A DNA stretch of 64,000 bases from Tetradesmus obliquus (taxonomy: Eukaryota; Chlorophyta; Chlorophyceae; Sphaeropleales; Scenedesmaceae), in the NCBI GenBank assembly GCA_030272155.1, contig CP126195.1, forward strand, positions 1,285,001-1,349,000. Direction: 5' to 3'. Each line of letters opens with the position of its first letter. Within the stretch, counting starts at the first letter, position 1. Shown in pieces: positions 47,710-59,300 of the stretch. The notes beneath the pieces were generated by a model. It worked only from the letters and a program-made list of their open reading frames with translations, was not told the origin of the DNA and did no database searches. A program made the translations under genes and the position numbers.

Positions 47710-50144
47710 ATGCAGTCGCTCGTCCTCTCGACACATGCACCCCACAGTGTGCACCGTTTCGGCAGCAGCAGGCCATGCCGCAGATGCCTTGTAATCGCTC
47801 TAGCAACTCCTGACAAACCCAGCACATCAGGCAGGCCCGCAGATGCACCGGCAGCACCTGCTGCTGCTCGGGAAACAGCTGGTGCAGCAGCAGGACCCAG
47901 TGGCAGGCCCAGGCCTTCTCCGAGGCAGATGCCGCCTCGTGTGGGGCCTAATGGTCGTCCCATGATGATGGGTCCAGATGGGCAGCCTGTAGAGGTATGT
48001 GCACAGGGTGCCGAGGCTCATGCTACAGCTGGCAGCACTGCACATGGGCTTGTCGCCTGCTCGCCATGATATCCTCGTCTGACAAAGTAAAATGCATACC
48101 TTGTCATGGAATCAGAGGTGGTGCTGTCGTCATAAGCATTGTATTGGTTGCTGACTGTGGCGCAGGCAAGTGATGCATGTGTTGGCTGGCAGCATGCCGC
48201 CGCAATTGCGTGCTACTTGTCGGTGGTGTTTTGTTGTGTTTTTTAAGCTGCAACTGCATCACTGCTGCTGCTTGCTGCAGATGGTGGCAATGGAAGACAG
48301 GCCAGATGCTTTTGTGGGCATTGCAGCAATGGACAGGGGAGAGGACGACAACCCAGCCGACCCAAAGTGAGGGCACATGCAGCTGCAGCACTGCCCATTG
48401 CAACCTAGCAGCATAACATGCTGCTCTGCTGATGCATTTACAAGAGCACACAAGTATGTGTGGTCAGGCTAGCTAATCCTATTGATCGGCCTGTAAGCAA
48501 CGCCAACAGGCGCACATGCGTATGTGGCTTTTGCGCGTGTGTGGCACAAATAGGCAGCTTTAAAGAACATCAGCCATGCTATGAGTTGGAGTCCCAATGC
48601 CACACGTATGCTAAGGCTTGGGGTGCTGCCTTGGCTGCTTGCAGGCGTGTGGCCCTCCTGGCAGCTGGCGACTTGGCGGTGCTGCTGGCGTTTGCTGCTG
48701 TGGGGCGCGTCAACCATGGCGAGCCACTCAGCGTCAGTGACACAGTGCTCACTGCACTGCCCTTCATCATTGGTGCGTGCTGTTGGCAAAGATGCGCCAT
48801 GTAGCTAAGCTTAGTTGAAGCAACAGCCAGCTGTGGACTGGGTCTGCGCTCCACTGCGAGGCGGCACGGTTCTAGCATGCGGGCCAGTTGCTGCTCGCAC
48901 CGCATGTGCACGACAGCCTCCTGCAAACAGCTGGTGTGCTGCATGCTGCCAACTGGTGCCACAAGAGACGTCCTGTCATGATTGTTCAAATGCTTTATCT
49001 GTTTGTTTCCCGTTGTCCTGCAGGCTGGTTCACATCTGGAGCGCTGCTGGGCGGGTACGGCAAGGAGGCCCAGGGTGGCAACACTGGCGCGGCAGCAGTA
49101 GCAGCGGCAAAGACATGGGCGCTTGGCGTGCCTCTGGGCATTGCCATCCGCAGCATCGGCAGGTGAGCTGAAGCAGCAATGTGTTGCGTTGTCGCTGGTG
49201 CTATCGCTCTGATGCAGGCCCAAATGGTGCTGGCTGGCCTTCTGCTGTAAGATTGTGGAATGCGGCATACGTGCTGCCGGCACACACTGCGGCTGCATGC
49301 TATTGCTGCCAGCAAACTGCCTGCGCTTGCTTGCCACAGCTGCGAGTGCAGCAAGGTAATTTACGCCTCACTCCTGTCTGTGCCTGCTGCTGCATCCAAT
49401 CCTGCAGGGGATATGTGCCTGCTGCCAGCTTCATTTATGTGGCGCTGGGCGCAACCAGTGTGCTCATGATTGGCTGGCGTGCAGCACTTGCAGCAGTCAC
49501 CCCAGAGGTGAGCAGATTGATGGGTACAATTACTATAATCCTCATGAGCGGAGTATCGGCTCGCTGGGCTTGTGCCCGAGGAAGGTTTCAACCCTCAAAG
49601 TATTGTATTGTATTGATGGGAGGTTGCACCTCCCTGGTCAGCGCAAAGCAGTACAACAGCATGCTGCAGGGCAGCTGGTATGACAGCGTGGATCCAGGCT
49701 GATCCCCATGTAATATGACAGTTTTGGCATGGTCAATGCACAACCGTTCACCTGCAAGCAATGCTGGTCCAGAAGCCCCCCTGTACAGCTGGCAAGATTG
49801 ACGTGTCAGGTTGCGGTTCTGTCTGGGCTGGTTTCTGCGACAGTTGCGATGCCAACAGTGCTAGCCTCTGCTCCACTGGAGTGAGCGCCTTCACTCTGTT
49901 CATACACTAGCAGGTGGTGCATGCGTGTCGGTTGCTCTGTGCACAGAGCTTCAGTCAATGTTGCTGAAGTGCTATTCAGCACGCCCTTGCACAGGTGGCC
50001 CTTCTGTGCAAACTTGCTTGTTTGTTTGTGTGTGTGCAGGCGGAGCAGCTAACGCCAGCGCAGGCAGCAGCAAGGCGCAAGGACAAGACTGGCGGCTTCT
50101 TTGAGGGGCTGCAGATGATCATGTCGCTGACGAAGCGCTGGTAG
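47710..50144 (+). CDS. DUF3054 membrane protein, plastid-targeted
   Basis: Six exons in phase: 47710-47994, 48281-48366, 48645-48772, 49024-49162, 49408-49507 and 50040-50144, giving 280 residues. The first ~60 residues look like a transit peptide (Ser/His/Arg-rich, then Ala/Pro-rich), followed by VGPNGRPMMMGPDGQPVE. The DUF3054 core (PF11255) has its typical signatures: ALLAAGDLAVLLAFAAVGR, TALPFIIGWFTSGALLGGYG, ALGVPLGIAIRSIGRGYVP and SFIYVALGATSVLMIGWRA, making about four membrane helices. A short charged tail follows (AQAAARRKDKTGGFFEG). DUF3054 proteins occur in cyanobacteria, other bacteria and plastids, and no biochemical role is established. The start is the first ATG of the open first exon. 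Confidence 0.9.
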
Positions 50145-50194
50145 CTGCTTGCGCAGCCAAGCAGAATGACTAATAATAATAATAGTAGTCTTCT

Positions 50195-50199
50195 TGTAA
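50195..50199 (+). terminator. Putative polyadenylation word TGTAA after the DUF3054 gene
   Basis: TGTAA lies 51 bp past the stop, after an A/T-rich TAATAATAATAATAG stretch. Confidence 0.45.
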
Positions 50200-50925
50200 G
50201 CCATACCTTGTCATCGGCATCGGCAACCACGCCCCGTACGGAGCGGAAACAGAAAGCAGAATGACTGTGCTGCTGTATCCACGTATTTTAGCCGTGCTTG
50301 TGGCAACACCAGTTTAGTTTAGTTTACCGTTGAAAGTTGGTAGCCTGGTGGGGTTAGTAGAGGCAGAAGCAGGTTTGTTCGTGTACAGGCAGCCAAATGC
50401 CTGTAGTGGCAGGTTGTCAGGAGTCAGGCCCTGAGGGACACTGGCTGGCTGACGATTTTGGCCGCCACTGCACCGAGCGAGTAACATTTGGTTGGTGTGT
50501 CGGAGGTGAAAGAAAGCCCTGCAGCCCGAGGGGCACGGTGGGTGGTGTTCTGAGCGAGTTAGCCCAGCACCCCAGGCTGGCCCCAGCTCAGCCCTGGCAG
50601 GGTTGGGACAGGAAAGCCCTAGCCTAGTGGGTTGCGGCTTCACAGCGCGATCACCAAGCTCAGCAGTCAGCTAGACTGCATAGCATTTGGTCGGTTGGTC
50701 GTCTGTCGATGCGGACGGCTCGCTCTAGACAGTCGCGAAGGACGCACACGTCACTATCGCTGCTTTCCTGTATCACATGGTGATGAACCAACCAATCTCA
50801 TGGAAAACGTTGACGAAATAACCATGAGTAGTAGCTGATATGTAAGGCCTGGTGCAGACGGGGCATCAACGCAACAACAGCTGTCTGCTGCCCTGCAGCA
50901 CGGCAAACAGGCCATCCCGCAGGTC
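50200..50925. other. Intergenic before the multi-pass membrane orphan
   Basis: A plus-strand open frame at 50632-50838 ends in TGA in the same frame as the next gene, but has no ATG-led or spliced support. It is treated as leader or promoter sequence. Confidence 0.4.
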
Positions 50926-52999
50926 ATGGCTCGTGATCGAGACACGGGGTCACCAGGAGCAGCAGTTCAAGCAGATGAGGGCCTAGCATTAGCTGTCTGC
51001 AGCCCTGTGCTTGCGCCAGAACCCACGTTGGAAGAGGCTTTCTGGAGCAGCAGCGACGTCAAACAGTGAGTGACAGCGTATGCTTGACATAGAGGACTGC
51101 AAGGAGTGCACTGCTGCAGCAAGTGTGCCCTACATGTGTAGCTGCTTCAGCTGTGTTGTGCTGCAGCAAGCGGCCGCGTAGTGCTGCAGAACTTCAGCAT
51201 GCCATCTGCAGAGGCAGGTGCGAATGAAAGCCAGCAATATGTCAGCTGCTGCCACATCTCAGCAGCACCCAACCACAGTGCGTTTGCAGCAGCACAATAC
51301 AGCACTATACAACCCTGCAGCAGTAGCAGCAGCAGCAGCAGCGAACACACACATCACTGTACCCGCTGTTTGCGGTGAAACTGCTGCCACCAAGCATGGT
51401 AGACACAGCAGCATGGGCTGAAACGCCGTTGCTGCTGCTGGTGCTGTTGCTCTTCAGGGCGTACGTGCGCTGGGACACCATTGCATGTGAGTACAGAGCT
51501 GATGGCAGGATAGGTGCATATGGAACACTGTGACAGGTAGCAGCTAGGCCCTGGTTGCTGTGCATGCACCATGTAGCTCTGGTGTCTGAGGCGCCAGTAG
51601 GCTCTTTGAGGCTGCACCTCCCTTTACGCTCCACACAACGCCCATCAGAGGACGCCAGTGATCCTGCAGTTTGAAACCCCACTCACAGCATGTTGCTGCT
51701 GCTGCTGCCGCCACTCACCTGCCATACGCGCACACTGCCGCCAGTGTGCCACGCGCTGTTCAACAACACAGCAGTCCTCTACGCAACGCGGCACCTGCTG
51801 CTGCACCCTGTGCACGGCCCAACGCTGTGGGCGCACACGCTACAGCACGTGCTGTACCTTGTGGCAAGCCTGCTGCAGCTGGCCTACATATCTGCAGCAC
51901 CACAGAGCTACACACGGCACCGGCACGCTATCTCTGCTGTCAACCGCTTTGCCCGCCTGGGCCTAGTGGCACTGCAAGCCGCCACCAGCAGTCCTGCAAG
52001 CTGGGCGCTGCTTGCAGGAAACAGCGTCAGCAACAGCAGCAGCACCAGCGCAGCATCCCGCTGGCCTGGCTGCACAGCAGCCATCCAGCTGGCAAGGCAG
52101 CTGCTGGCTGTTCCGGTTGTTGCGTGGGCTCCTGCAAACTGGCTGCTGCCGTTCCGCTGGATGCTCCCGGTGCAGCTAGCCACTGTGGCGCTGCACATGA
52201 TCACAAATAGGTCTCAAATGTGCTGGCTGCAGCAGCAGGCGGCGGGTGAGGTGCGTGCGCTGCTGCTGCCGACCTGCCAAGGGCTGCAGCAGCTGTACAC
52301 GCTGTCAAGCCACCTGCTGGGATCCAGCACGGTCGGCCACAGCAGCAGCTGCGCAGAGCCGATCGCAGCGCACCTGACGCTGATGCTCAACCTGCATGTG
52401 CTGCTGCTGCTGCTGGCGCCGTGCTTTGCGTTCTCTCATGTCGAGTTTGTGCTAAAAGACAGGTTCCTGCGGGCGCGGTATAACGCACGGCTGCGGCGGC
52501 TACTGCCAGAGGGTTTTGCATCTGTGGAGGTGCTGGTGTTGGTCATTGTCATGACCTGGTCAGTTTCTGCAGCGCTTGTGTCAACCTTGCCGCAGTTTGG
52601 TGTACTGCAGATGGGCTGCTGGTGCCATTGCAAGCCTTGCCAATGCATCAAGCAGCAACATCAGGCACATATGCGTATCAGCAGTTGTTGAACGGCTCGA
52701 GCTGCAGGGCATTTGCATGCCAGCTTGGGGATAGTGCTGCTGGCATCTGCAGCAGTACTGTGGCGGCTCCAGTAGGGTTTGTTGCAGCCACAGCAGGGCA
52801 GGCTGCCACATGCAGTGCTGTCGGGCACTGCGGCTGGCTTGCTGTGATTGCGCTGGTTGGCATGCCAGTTGTGATCATCAGCGTGTACTCGTGGATTGCA
52901 CGCATCTGCTTGTGCTCACCCAGCTGCTGCATTTTGTGTGCAGCGCTGCATTTTGCGCGCAGCGGGTGGCATGTGGCTTCGTTTGTGCAGTGCCGTTGA
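50926..52999 (+). CDS. Multi-pass membrane protein, unrecognised
   Basis: A five-exon model in phase: 50926-51065, 51167-51217, 51458-51486, 51745-52599 and 52788-52999, giving 428 residues. The N-terminal part is soluble (EPTLEEAFWSSSDVKHKRPR, then AYVRWDTIALCHALF). Many hydrophobic segments follow, including HVLYLVASLLQLAYI, LHVLLLLLAPCFAF, LVLVIVMTWSVSAALV and WLAVIALVGMPVVIISV, with a basic stretch (RFLRARYNARLRRLLPEG) between two of them. This resembles the large families of lineage-specific multi-pass proteins in green algae. The 29-bp exon 3 and the last junction (weak GTGTAC donor) are the least certain parts. If exon 4 is not spliced, the frame ends at 52691. Confidence 0.55.
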
Positions 53000-55900
53000 C
53001 ATGTTGTTGTTTCATCCTGGTTGCATTGTCTTTTGTGACACAAGCCTCCCTCCATACTGCGCTGAGAACGGTAGTGTTCATGAACAGTTGTCATTCCTCT
53101 GTTTGTGGTTGTCGCTGGACAGTCTTGAGCTCTGTTCAGTTTGAGCTGGCGTTTGAATGCTGCACAGCACCAGGCTGATTATTGCTGCGCATCGTGCACA
53201 TCAAAGTACTGCTGCTAAGTCATCATCACATACACTGCATTGCATTGCTGTTTATTGTTTGGCATGCTGCACCACTAAAGATATCATGCATATGATTGGG
53301 CGACGGCTACCAATGCTGTGCCAGCACTGCACAGCGTGTATATACTTATAACAGATGTCAGTAACATCATGCTACGCATTCAATCCTGACGACCAAACTG
53401 ACAAGTGCGCAGCCTCGTGGTGTGCCTATGACCTCTGGCTTGTGCACATTTGTGTTACGGTGCGTTACGTAATACGCATGTTGTTGTATGTTACATTGCA
53501 AAAGCTTGATGGTGCGCTTGATGAGACACAGCAGTCTGCCAGACAGGACTCAGCTGCTGATTGTCAAGTACACAGCATAGTGGTCTGCCAACGGCTGTCC
53601 CTGTCCACAGCCTACTGGTGTGCCTGTTGTGACACAGCAGTCTGCCACATAGGTCTCAGCTGCTATCTGTCAGGAGGCAGGGCTGTCAGCAGCATCTGTA
53701 TCTTGGTAGTACTTGTGCTCTGCACATTGTGTTAGTGTATTGCTCCTCTGAGGAATGTTTCAATGAGAAGCTGCATCGCATCTCTTTGAGCTTGCTGGCA
53801 TTTGGGCTGCCTGCAGCACAGTGCCACCAACAAGGGGTCTGCTGCTGTAGTGCCATAGTGTGTTCATCAGATGCTGTGGTAGGTATCATGAACATACTGT
53901 TGTGCTCTTGTTCTGGCACCACGTGGTGCACCAACAAGGCCGGGGCCTGCTGCTGTAGTGCCATATTGTGTGCATTGTATGTTGCTCGTGGATTCCACAT
54001 AATGTACTGTTGCGCGCTTGTCATAGCATCACAGGTGGATATCAGGCTGTTGGTAAGCGCCTGCCAGAAACAAGACAGCAAACAAGCACTGAGGCAGGCA
54101 GTCCCACGCTGCTTGACTGACCAGATGGCAGCGCTTGATGCATGGTGGCATCATCTATACTATGTGGAGCATGCCCCACCTTTTAGACTTTTTGACTTTT
54201 TGCAAAAAGTCCAAAAGGACTTTTTTCAGTTGCGCCCACTGTGGGGCTGTTTGCATAGGTTTGCAGTTATAGACTGTTGGTGGTCAGCACTAGGGTTCAG
54301 CATGTCACAACTTGCAGCCCTAAACCCTTCGCAGTGCAGCGCAGTGCCGCCATGCAGATCATGTGCATAAACGCAGCATAGCTGCACTGGGCAGCTGCCG
54401 CAGCTGCGCAGCTGGCACTGTTTGCTGTGTGATTGCCGCAGCCTACAAGCATGGATGCGAGCTGCTGTCACTGCAAGAGAAACTGGGAGTTTGGCCTGAT
54501 GCAGTCTGCAGTGAGCAGCTGCTGCAAGACTCCCCGCTAATAACTATCGCATCCGATTCGATGATTGAAGTCGTGATGGGTAGTCGTTGCCATCCTGCGA
54601 TACGGGGACATGGCGTGCCAGAACCAGCGAAACAGATCGTCACTGCCACCACCCATCACAACTGGCGACTTGCTGTGCTGCACTATCTCAAGTTAGCCGA
54701 CTCGGACACTGTGCAATATGTGTCTAGTAGATCTGTATGTATCTTTGTTGCTGTGCAAAACGACACTCCGCTGTCGTGTATCGTCGGCGAATGCCCAGCA
54801 CACGAGGTTGCACTGTGATGAGCATTGCAGCAATATATAATACCGGGCGACACGGAGCAGCACAAAATAATACGTTTACGTGTGTCCGCCACAACCTACG
54901 GCCAGGCTGCTGACACACAGCTGACAGCTGACGTATAATAACGTGCCAAGGTTTCCTGGAACACCACGAAGAACTGCGACTCTCTTACCATGCAATTCGT
55001 CCAGCATCACGATGCACTTTGACAGTAAGCAGGGCGCCCAAGGCCTTAGTTTGTGCAAACTGGCTTTTTGAGCTTTTTGGCACTTTTTGCATTCGCCCAG
55101 CGCTGCACAGCGCAGGTGCGCCAGCCGCCGCTGCTGCAGCGCAGGCAGGTAGCCCCCTACCCCACCCCACCCGCACACGCTGTGCACGCCACAGTATCAA
55201 GCCTCGCTGCGACGAAGGGGGGGGGCGCAAGCCCGCAAAAAGTCCGCGGGGCATGGTCCGTAGGGAAGAGTATGGGTTGCGAATGTTATCGTCAAGCATA
55301 GCTGCTGGCAGCAGTTGCTGGATTTGTGTCGCTGGTCAGCAGCTCTGCTAGCAAGGTTCAGTGTGAGCAGCTCATACACGGTCTGTCCTGCTGCCTCGCT
55401 TGCTGCCATTTGGTGTGTCATGATGACAGGTTACAAGCGATTATTGACGGTGATGGCTGCTGGCGCTTGTGCTGCTGTACAGCCGTTGGTGTGAGCAGGC
55501 GCCCAGTACTGGATGCTGGGTGCGGAACAGGCTGCGGGTTGTGTATGCGTCATAGTGTGTGTCTGTAGGAACAGAACAGGGGGTTGCATTCGGTTCACCT
55601 TGTGGTCATCCCCATGGAGATGCATTTATTGCCTTCTGGTGGCACCCGCAATGCCTGCCTGGTGGCGTTTCTGCTGTGCAGCAGGCAGCAGCAATCATCA
55701 TCAGGATCTGCTTGTGTGTCTGCTGTTTTGTCTGCAGTGTCTCTTGTCGCTTCAGTTGCGGACTGTGCGCATGCGAGCCTTGTATCTAGCACCGTTGGTT
55801 TGAGAGATGTGCTAATGGTCAGCCGACAATGCTGCGAGGCTGACTTTTCAGCGGGCAGGCGACCCGACTGTGCTGCCCTATGCATGGTAGCTGCTCAAGG

Positions 55901-56350
55901 CGTTACCTTCTGATTATGTGCTGCCTGCCGCACCAAGCACTGCTAGGCACCAACCGCAAGCAGGCTGAGCTGTGTATGCATGCATGTTGGTGTGCTACAT
56001 ACCGTCAACTTCAAGCCAGCATGTGTTCTTTGTCGCCAGGGGGTTGATATCTTACTGGCTAGCCATAAAACAGCAGGCATGTGTGCCGTCTGTCCTAGCT
56101 AGCTGCTGTAGCAGGAGCCTGTGGGGCTGTCACAGCTAGTGGTGGCAGCGCAGCACGCGCTGCTCTTGAGTGTAAAATGGGCTGCTAAGACGCGTTTGTA
56201 GGACCATGTCAAGGTTCCCGAGGCGCTCTTTCGGAGTCAGCATGTTACACCAAAGGGACGGGCCTCACATTGTTCTGCTGTCGAGGCTTTGAAACTTTCA
56301 GAGGTGTGAAAACCGCCACCATTGCAAGCTTTTGTTGACACAACTGCTCA
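53000..56350. other. TG-rich gene-poor region
   Basis: Most of it has T and G excess on plus. A ~110-bp imperfect tandem duplication with CACCAACAAGG and TGCTGCTGTAGTGCCATA lies at about 53826-53980. A perfect palindrome lies at 54194-54211. A plus-strand frame at 54363-54818 (DSMIEVVMGSRCHPAIRGHG...) has varied, protein-like composition, but no partner exon or family is apparent. About 54980-55300 is GC-rich with a run of nine G. Confidence 0.35.
54194..54225. repeat. Perfect palindrome overlapping a hairpin
   Basis: GACTTTTTGCAAAAAGTC (54194-54211) is an 18-bp perfect palindrome. AAAAAGTCC (54204-54212), then AAAA, then GGACTTTTT (54217-54225) forms an overlapping 9-bp hairpin. GCAAAAAGTCC recurs near 55239. 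Confidence 0.85.
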
Positions 56351-59300
56351 GCTTCTGTCGCAACATATCCCAAATGTCACATTAAGCCGATGAACAGGCT
56401 GATGGCCATGCATGCTCTGAAACAAGCCATGCTGTGCTTGGCGGGTGTCAGGATCACAACTCTGGACGTTACACAGGTTCTCCTCGCCCGTTGGGGACCA
56501 CGCCGGGCGATTGCCTGGCTTGCTGCCAGTGCACCCGCAGGTGGCGGCTGCACATGCCAGCCACATAAGCACAGCAGATTGCCCGGCTGCAACAAACAGC
56601 ACTGCAGGCAGCTGCAACCTTGGCCGGCTTGCACGCAGGTCAATGCACAGCCACAGCAAACATCCACAGCAGCTGCATTGCAGCGCCAAACATCTGCTGA
56701 TCCTGCTGATGCAGGCCAGTCCCTGCACTTCTGCTGCCAGCCGCACATAGCATCCAGCGGCATTGTCGGAAACACAATGCACCACACCATGCATCGCTAG
56801 TCTGCTTGATGCATCCTTTTGCATTTTCCCTGTCAACGAACAACAACAATCAAGACTCGTTCGCTGAGCCTCCACCAACCGTTGCCAGCACCCATGGCAC
56901 ATGCATGTGTCGCCAAATGGTGCGGGGGCCAACCCACAGAAGAGCACTGGCGACTTGTCAGGCCCTGCATGTTTCTTTCATGTGCGAGGCCGTTCACACC
57001 TCCCGCCGTAATCAATCCTGCTGCACTTCCAGCAGCGCCTGATCTCTTCAAGCATGCACCACACAAAATGGTAACATGATGATGATGCACCACACACAAC
57101 TTGAAGTATAGTAGCGCAGCTTGGCGCTGCCCATGCAGTTGACTGGCAGGGTGGCGCCGCGCGCACAGATTTTTGAAAGTGTAAGAATAACGCAAGGCCT
57201 GCAAGATACTTGCAAGAACACATCTGCATGCACTTGCGTATGGCAGTGTCTGGCGCAGCTTTGCAGCTCAACAATCCACCAGAAAGTAACACTGCCACGT
57301 GTGGCTGAAGTCAGCTGGTTGCCAATGGCAGATTCAAGCCAAGAGCAGCCGAAGCACTGTCTGTAACGCTGTGTGGTGTGCTGCTTTCATCAAAGCAGCC
57401 GACAGCGCTGCTGTGCAGTCCGGCACTGACCTGTCTGCCTCACCGGAATGTGAGGTGTGCACATGCTGCAATGCAGCTCGACACAAGCTGAGAACACAAA
57501 TGCTGTGCTATTCTAGCACCGCCAAGCTGCCACGAGATGATCTGATCTGACACACCACAGATGGCTCACTGCTTCTGCCTCTCTGCCCAAAGTCCTGGGC
57601 TCCAACGCACTACCTGTGTCAGCGCTACCAACTCAAGCATCTGTATGCTCCTTCCAACTCGGCAGCTGCACGCTGCACGACGACAGATATAGCAGCAACA
57701 ACAACAACAAGCACGCAGGCGTATTAGTACTACAGTTCTGCCTGTTCGTTGCTGTCGCAGCAGCCTCAGCAGCACGCGCAGTGCTGGGCCAACCACTCTG
57801 TCACCTGTGCCTACACAGGAAAGCCAACACAACAAGAGGCTGCCGCTGCTACTACAGATAGCAGTGACACCATGCAAACTGCAAATGGACCAGAGCAGCC
57901 AAACACCATGCTCCACCAGAACAGCTGGAAGTGCATGTGTGCTGCCAGCGTAGATCAGTTCAGACAGCAACAAGCGCCAACACCGCACTGTGCCAGTGCT
58001 GGTCCCGTTCTGCAGTGCAGGACACAGGAAACACAGCTCCTGTCGGTGATGCAGTCAGTGTTGGAGTGCATTAGCTGATGCTGTCCGCAACTCTAGTACA
58101 CACATGCCTCTGGCAGCACCTCCAATGAGAGTACTGCTGCTAGACACGGAACTCTTTTGCAGAGCAAATATTATAACCGCTTCCATCTGGTCAGGCACTT
58201 AAAGAATGTCTGCCTACTTTGACACACGCAGGCGACGGGATATACTCTGCAGCCTGACTGGTAAGGACGGCTGCTGCTCCGTATCAGGCAGCGCCGAACT
58301 TCAGTTTGCTCTCTTCCTCACTGGTCGCAGGCATGACTGCTGCTGCTACCCAGACGTCGAACAAAGGCTCTGCAGTCAGCACCCGGACGTGTGCATGCCA
58401 GGTGCCGCGCGCGTCATCACTAACAGGTCACAATGCGTGGCGCAGCAATGCAGCCTATGCTGCATTGCTGAGCATACATACGCCTGAACAGCATCACAGC
58501 TGCAGGTCACCCTGATCACGCAAGTCAGCAGCCAATCAGGCAACATCAGAATGGCAAAGCAGATACAAGCAGGTGCAGCATCCTCTTCACCAAAGCCAAG
58601 GGAAGCGGCAAGCAGCATACAACACCTTCTAGGCACTACCTGCATGGCAGGCCATCTAACAGTGCTGCCGCCGCTCTGACATGAAATAGCCGCCCTGACA
58701 CAACAACAGCAAAGCATCAGGTCGAGTCCTGCCATGCTCATCCCCGCCAGCACAAACCACACAGAAAGGAAGAGGAAAACTCGTGCCAGTGGGGCTGAAA
58801 GGAAACCAGCCAGGAGGAGTGGTGGGCAGCGCAGCAGCACTTGCACACATGCTGTCTGTCTGAGACAAGGAACGACCGACTGCATGCAGCTGTGATGAGG
58901 ACAGGCGGGCAGCCCTGGTACCGGTTTGCCACGCTCCGCTGAATACAGCGCACCTCCACACTCCAAAGCAACGAGTTGAGTACAGTTGCGATATCACCAC
59001 AACGAGTGCTGCCTGGCACAGGGGAACGCTGCAATGCATATAACACTGTCAAGACTAGTAACAGTGATGACACACCAAAGCATTGCCGCACGCCACAAGC
59101 TCATCATAACGCAGACTGCTTCACCAAGTGCGCTGCCATAGCAACAAGTTCGAAGGCGAGGCCTCGGGCCGTGCTGCGCACTTTTGTCAACACTGCAACA
59201 CTGTTGACGGCTGCATCTGCTGCTGCTGTGCACGGCGCACCATCACGCAGACAAGCACGTGCGTACAGACACGCACAACATACCCCCCCAGTGATGTGCG

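Noticed and set aside
58376-58966. 196-residue minus-strand frame with a hydrophobic stretch
   Set aside because: It lies in TG-rich sequence that naturally encodes Val, Cys and Leu; no splice-consistent neighbours or known domain.
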